Notes under the pieces: model-generated | Told to the model about the DNA's origin: nothing | Database searches by the model: none | Seen by the model: only the letters and a program-made list of their open reading frames with translations | Made by a program: the position numbers and the translations under genes | Origin: Volvox africanus | Lineage: Eukaryota; Chlorophyta; Chlorophyceae; Chlamydomonadales; Volvocaceae | DNA: 64,000 nucleotides | Assembly: GCA_030268105.1 (NCBI GenBank) | Contig: BSDZ01000112.1 | Location: 62,001-126,000 of the forward strand | Direction: 5' to 3' | Shown here: one piece after another, positions 61,347 through 64,000 of the stretch | Layout: every line of letters starts with the position of its first letter | Numbering within the stretch: the first letter of the stretch is position 1

Positions 61347-61619
61347 TTAGAAGGATGGTACCCTTCTAAAATTTGTAAAATATTCCGGTATCAAATCCAT
61401 CAAGGAAACGCAGCAGCCGCGCAGGGTGTCGTTGAGGCAGGGCGCATTCATGTCGGCGGTCTCGTTGAAGACCAGTGAGTCGACTTCCGGCATGACGCCG
61501 TCAGCGAACTCAAAGCTGGTGGCGTTGGCTCGCCGGATGACGCCCACACAGAAGTCAGGCATGTAATAATAATTCCAGATTTCGCGGAATATGCGGCCTA
61601 GCTCCGCCTTGGTGGGCCA
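61347..61619 (-). CDS. Orphan C-terminal exon, unidentified protein
   Basis: A minus-strand acceptor (GCTCGCAG) is followed by about 90 codons to a stop at 61347. Segments are TKAELGRIFREIWNYYYMPD, CVGVIRRANATSFEF, DMNAPCLNDTLRGCCV and EYFTNFRRVPSF. Composition, Cys content and two N-glycosylation-like sites (NAT, NET, NDT) suggest a secreted or lumenal protein, but no family is recognised. No convincing upstream exon was found between 61620 and 62600, so it may be a truncated gene or relic. Confidence 0.4.
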   Translation of the reverse strand, partial: WPTKAELGRIFREIWNYYYMPDFCVGVIRRANATSFEFADGVMPEVDSLVFNETADMNAPCLNDTLRGCCVSLMDLIPEYFTNFRRVPSF

Positions 61620-62226
61620 GGCTGCGAGCAGTGAACGATTAGACAGGGCTGGGTCTCCGCTAGCCTGGATCGGCCCCTACGTCGCTCGGTTTAAGGCCCT
61701 CGAGAACCGATCCAAACATCCTTTAACGCCTCCTGCATCATTTCGTTTTTATATTTACGTATTTCCAGTCCATGTGATGTCATTCAGTGCATGTACGTAA
61801 TGCCCGCTATCTGTACCCTCCCCCACAATAGTACCTACGAAAATGCCATATTGGGATGAATTGGTAAGGAAAATAAAAATCTTAACATTTAGGATTCTGC
61901 ATTGACCTGGGTACCACATCATAGCGACCTGCTGACTAAGAGTGACAGGTCGCATGTGTGTGAAGTGATGTATCGCTTGTGACCAAGACAAAAATTATGT
62001 ATCACAAAAATAAATATCAAAGACAAATATCGGGATCAAACATTTTACTCGCACATGTTCCGCCCCGCGATGCATGTTGCTAGGAATCATGTATTTTAAT
62101 ATAATGCACCCACACGCCTCGTGGACGGCTCCCCCTAAATCCTTTAGCCGGAACCTCTAAATATATATGTACTGATTACTCATAAATATAATTGCGTTTA
62201 GCTAAACAGCAATAACTGCATTTGAA

Positions 62227-62981
62227 ATGTCACGACAGCCGCCCTCCTCGCGGCTATGGCTTGTGGCTTGGGCATTTCTCGTGCTCTTCCAGCTTCCTCG
62301 ACAAGAACATCTAAATTATTTGCTCTTTCTTCGGAGACAACTGCACCAATCTGCGTGGTGTCAACGGGCGTCGGCTAACATCAACTTTGGCCCATTCCGA
62401 AACGGCCGACCCTAAGTCCGCGGCGGCAGCAGAGGGGGTGATTTCTTATGCAGACGGCGTCATCTCCCGGAGGCAACTCGCAACTTGTAAGTGAGCTTTC
62501 TTTTGTTTCGCGTATCAAGCCCGCCATTGCTGCGGGATTCGATTGTGAGAAAAACGCGATTGCATACATGTGTGTCTGCCTTCATGTAAAATAGGTAACA
62601 ATCAGTATCTTAGTATATTGATAAGTTTACGTAGCTATCTAGCTATCTAGCTTGGCTTCACGCACATCTCTCTGCTATCTATCTATCTATGTCCTTACGT
62701 ACGGCTCCCCACTCGCTTGCTTACAGCGTGCCCTGGAGCGTCCGGCTACGTTGTTGTACCTCTCGTTCGCGTTTGCTCATGAGTATCTGCACGTCTGGAG
62801 ACTATCGATGCCGATGCGCGAGCACTTGCAAGTACAGCAAGGCAAGCGAGAGCAAACAGAGACAGCGGAAGACTTCAAGACGAAGAGAGATATAACTTAC
62901 GGTCTTACAGGTCGGAATGATGCAATGGACGAAATCGCCGTCAGCGCCGGAAGCAAGCAATCATCACGCGGCGGTGATTAG
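62227..62981 (+). other. Unassigned coding-like segments
   Basis: Two plus-strand stretches look exon-like. One ends at a strong donor at 62487 (ADPKSAAAAEGVISYADGV, then SRRQLAT|GTAAGT). The other starts after an acceptor at 62726 and runs to a stop at 62981 (RALERPATLLYLSFAFAHEY, LHVWRLSMPMREHLQVQQ). They cannot be spliced directly because the phases differ. Neither is recognised. They may be parts of a gene whose other exons were missed, or a decayed copy. Confidence 0.3.
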
Positions 62982-63022
62982 CGAAGTTCAGGCTTAGCTC
63001 GGGCTAAGTAGAGTAATAGTAA

Positions 63023-63565
63023 TGTAGAACACACAAGTGTTCTCCGGTATCGAATGTCTTTTTTTGCTTAGCCGTCCTCGCATCTGTTATACTCGCAGCA
63101 TCGCAATGCCGTACGATTCACATTAGGAGGCCGATCCTAGATGTGACAACCCTACTGCGTCTAGGCGATGTCTACGCATAACAACATATAAGCCTTTCCG
63201 GCATTCGCATGATGCAAGGGTCCGGATAACGATATCCGGTTGCTGGGCATGTATCGCGACGAGTGCGGCGCTCTCAACGTGTGCTGTAATGAAGTAATAT
63301 TATATCAGATAATATTACTTATCGTTTCATAGCACGAGCATAATGCGCACTTCAATGATTCGGTCATTCATGCATGCTAGGCGGATTTGCCATGATGCGA
63401 TGTCGCGATGGATATTGACAACATGCCAGATGCATATATAAATATATGCGAATACATTTATATAATGCAGATTCATTCATATGTAATGCGTTCATCACAA
63501 AAGCACTTCGCCTCGTAGGATCGCGTCGACCTACGCGTCGGCGGGAAATGAACCGTAGCACAACA
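63023..63565 (-). mobile_element. Probable LTR of the chromovirus
   Basis: On the minus strand, a purine-rich tract (GGGAGGGGGG) follows the polyprotein stop and precedes a segment that begins TGTTGTGCTACGG and ends GTGTTCTACA. It is bounded by TG...CA like an LTR, about 543 bp long. Only one copy is in the window, so the boundaries are inferred from position and end dinucleotides. Confidence 0.45.
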
Positions 63566-63624
63566 ATTATCCCCCCTCCCGTATGCAGCGTCCTCGCTGC
63601 ATCATACAGCATCGACTGCAGGGG

Positions 63625-64000
63625 TCATTGGGCTTGCGTGGCACGTTTGCGGGCTTCTTCGAGCAGGGGTTTCATGTCCTGTGAGAAGTTGCGTGCCGGT
63701 TCCCATGAGTTGTGCTCGTCGGTATACCCTGTCCACTTAACCAAGTACTCGTGTACTGTTCGCTTACGTCGGTGTCGGCCCACACGACGCGCGCGATAAT
63801 CTAACACCCGCTCCACATCGTAAAACTTCTGTTTACCAGCGATCCAGGTCTCGGGAACTGGTTCGATCGCTGCGGGGGCGTTAGCAGGCTCAGGGACGGG
63901 TTCCGTACTACGATACGGACGAACAAGCAATACGTGAAACGTGGGGTGAATGGTCATATCAGTGGGCAATGCAAGCTCCACAGCCACATTCCCAACCATG
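63625..64000 (-). mobile_element. Ty3/gypsy chromovirus polyprotein, C-terminal integrase and chromodomain
   Basis: Minus-strand frame entering from the right edge and ending at 63625. It begins with the integrase C-terminal module (VGNVAVELALP, IHPTFHVLLVRPY), then a linker rich in Pro and Ala, then a chromodomain (FYDVERVLDYR, HEYLVKWTGYTDEHNSWEP) with the aromatic-cage residues Tyr, Trp and Trp in place. Chromodomains direct integration of chromoviruses toward particular chromatin. The frame shows no breaks within the window; the rest of pol lies outside. Confidence 0.88.

Overview
The window looks like nuclear DNA of a green alga, most likely a volvocine (Chlamydomonas/Volvox group). The reasons are many short exons with GT-AG introns, UTRs and introns crowded with microsatellites, plant-type chloroplast proteins (a ClpR subunit, a phosphoserine aminotransferase with a transit peptide, an ADP-glucose pyrophosphorylase relative), a TGTAA polyadenylation motif downstream of several stop codons, and a chromodomain LTR retrotransposon. 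Species cannot be fixed from the sequence alone. Exon models were built by hand from reading frame, splice sites and family resemblance. For most genes every exon phase closes.

Layout, left to right. A minus-strand FSH-type serine hydrolase (1-1901, running off the left edge) is divergent from a pICln gene (2301-4752). Then come a plus-strand glutathionyl-hydroquinone reductase (5218-9891), a repeat-rich gap with an (ATATT)n array, and an unidentified single-pass membrane protein with a long low-complexity tail (13063-16282). Chloroplast phosphoserine aminotransferase (18810-20815) follows. A chloroplast ClpR protease subunit (23505-27874, minus) is divergent from a GNAT acetyltransferase (28300-32163, plus). 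Next are an intronless membrane-anchored FkbM methyltransferase (33445-34365, minus), a 21-exon SPATA20/YyaL-like thioredoxin-domain protein (36376-47985), an intronless gene resembling mitochondrial ribosomal protein mL41 (50917-51270), and a 16-exon ADP-glucose pyrophosphorylase-like gene (53400-60377). The right edge holds an orphan minus-strand exon (61347-61619), some unassigned plus-strand coding-like segments, and the 3' end of a Ty3/gypsy chromovirus with a probable LTR (63023-64000).

The genes do not form one pathway. Several are plastid housekeeping or carbon/serine metabolism genes, others act in splicing-factor assembly, quinone detoxification or mitochondrial translation.

The most notable feature is foreign DNA inside introns. 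Intron 5 of the SPATA20-like gene contains a compact mosaic of four unrelated bacterial gene fragments, all on the minus strand: IS66 transposase, glyA, a sodium:solute symporter, and the ATP synthase b' subunit. They are AT-rich and resemble Rickettsiales genes. Intron 2 of the GNAT gene contains what looks like a plastid fragment with the first codons of chlL. Intron 6 of the hydroquinone reductase holds an AT-rich inverted repeat of unknown origin. Two introns also begin with minisatellites that start exactly at the 5' splice site.
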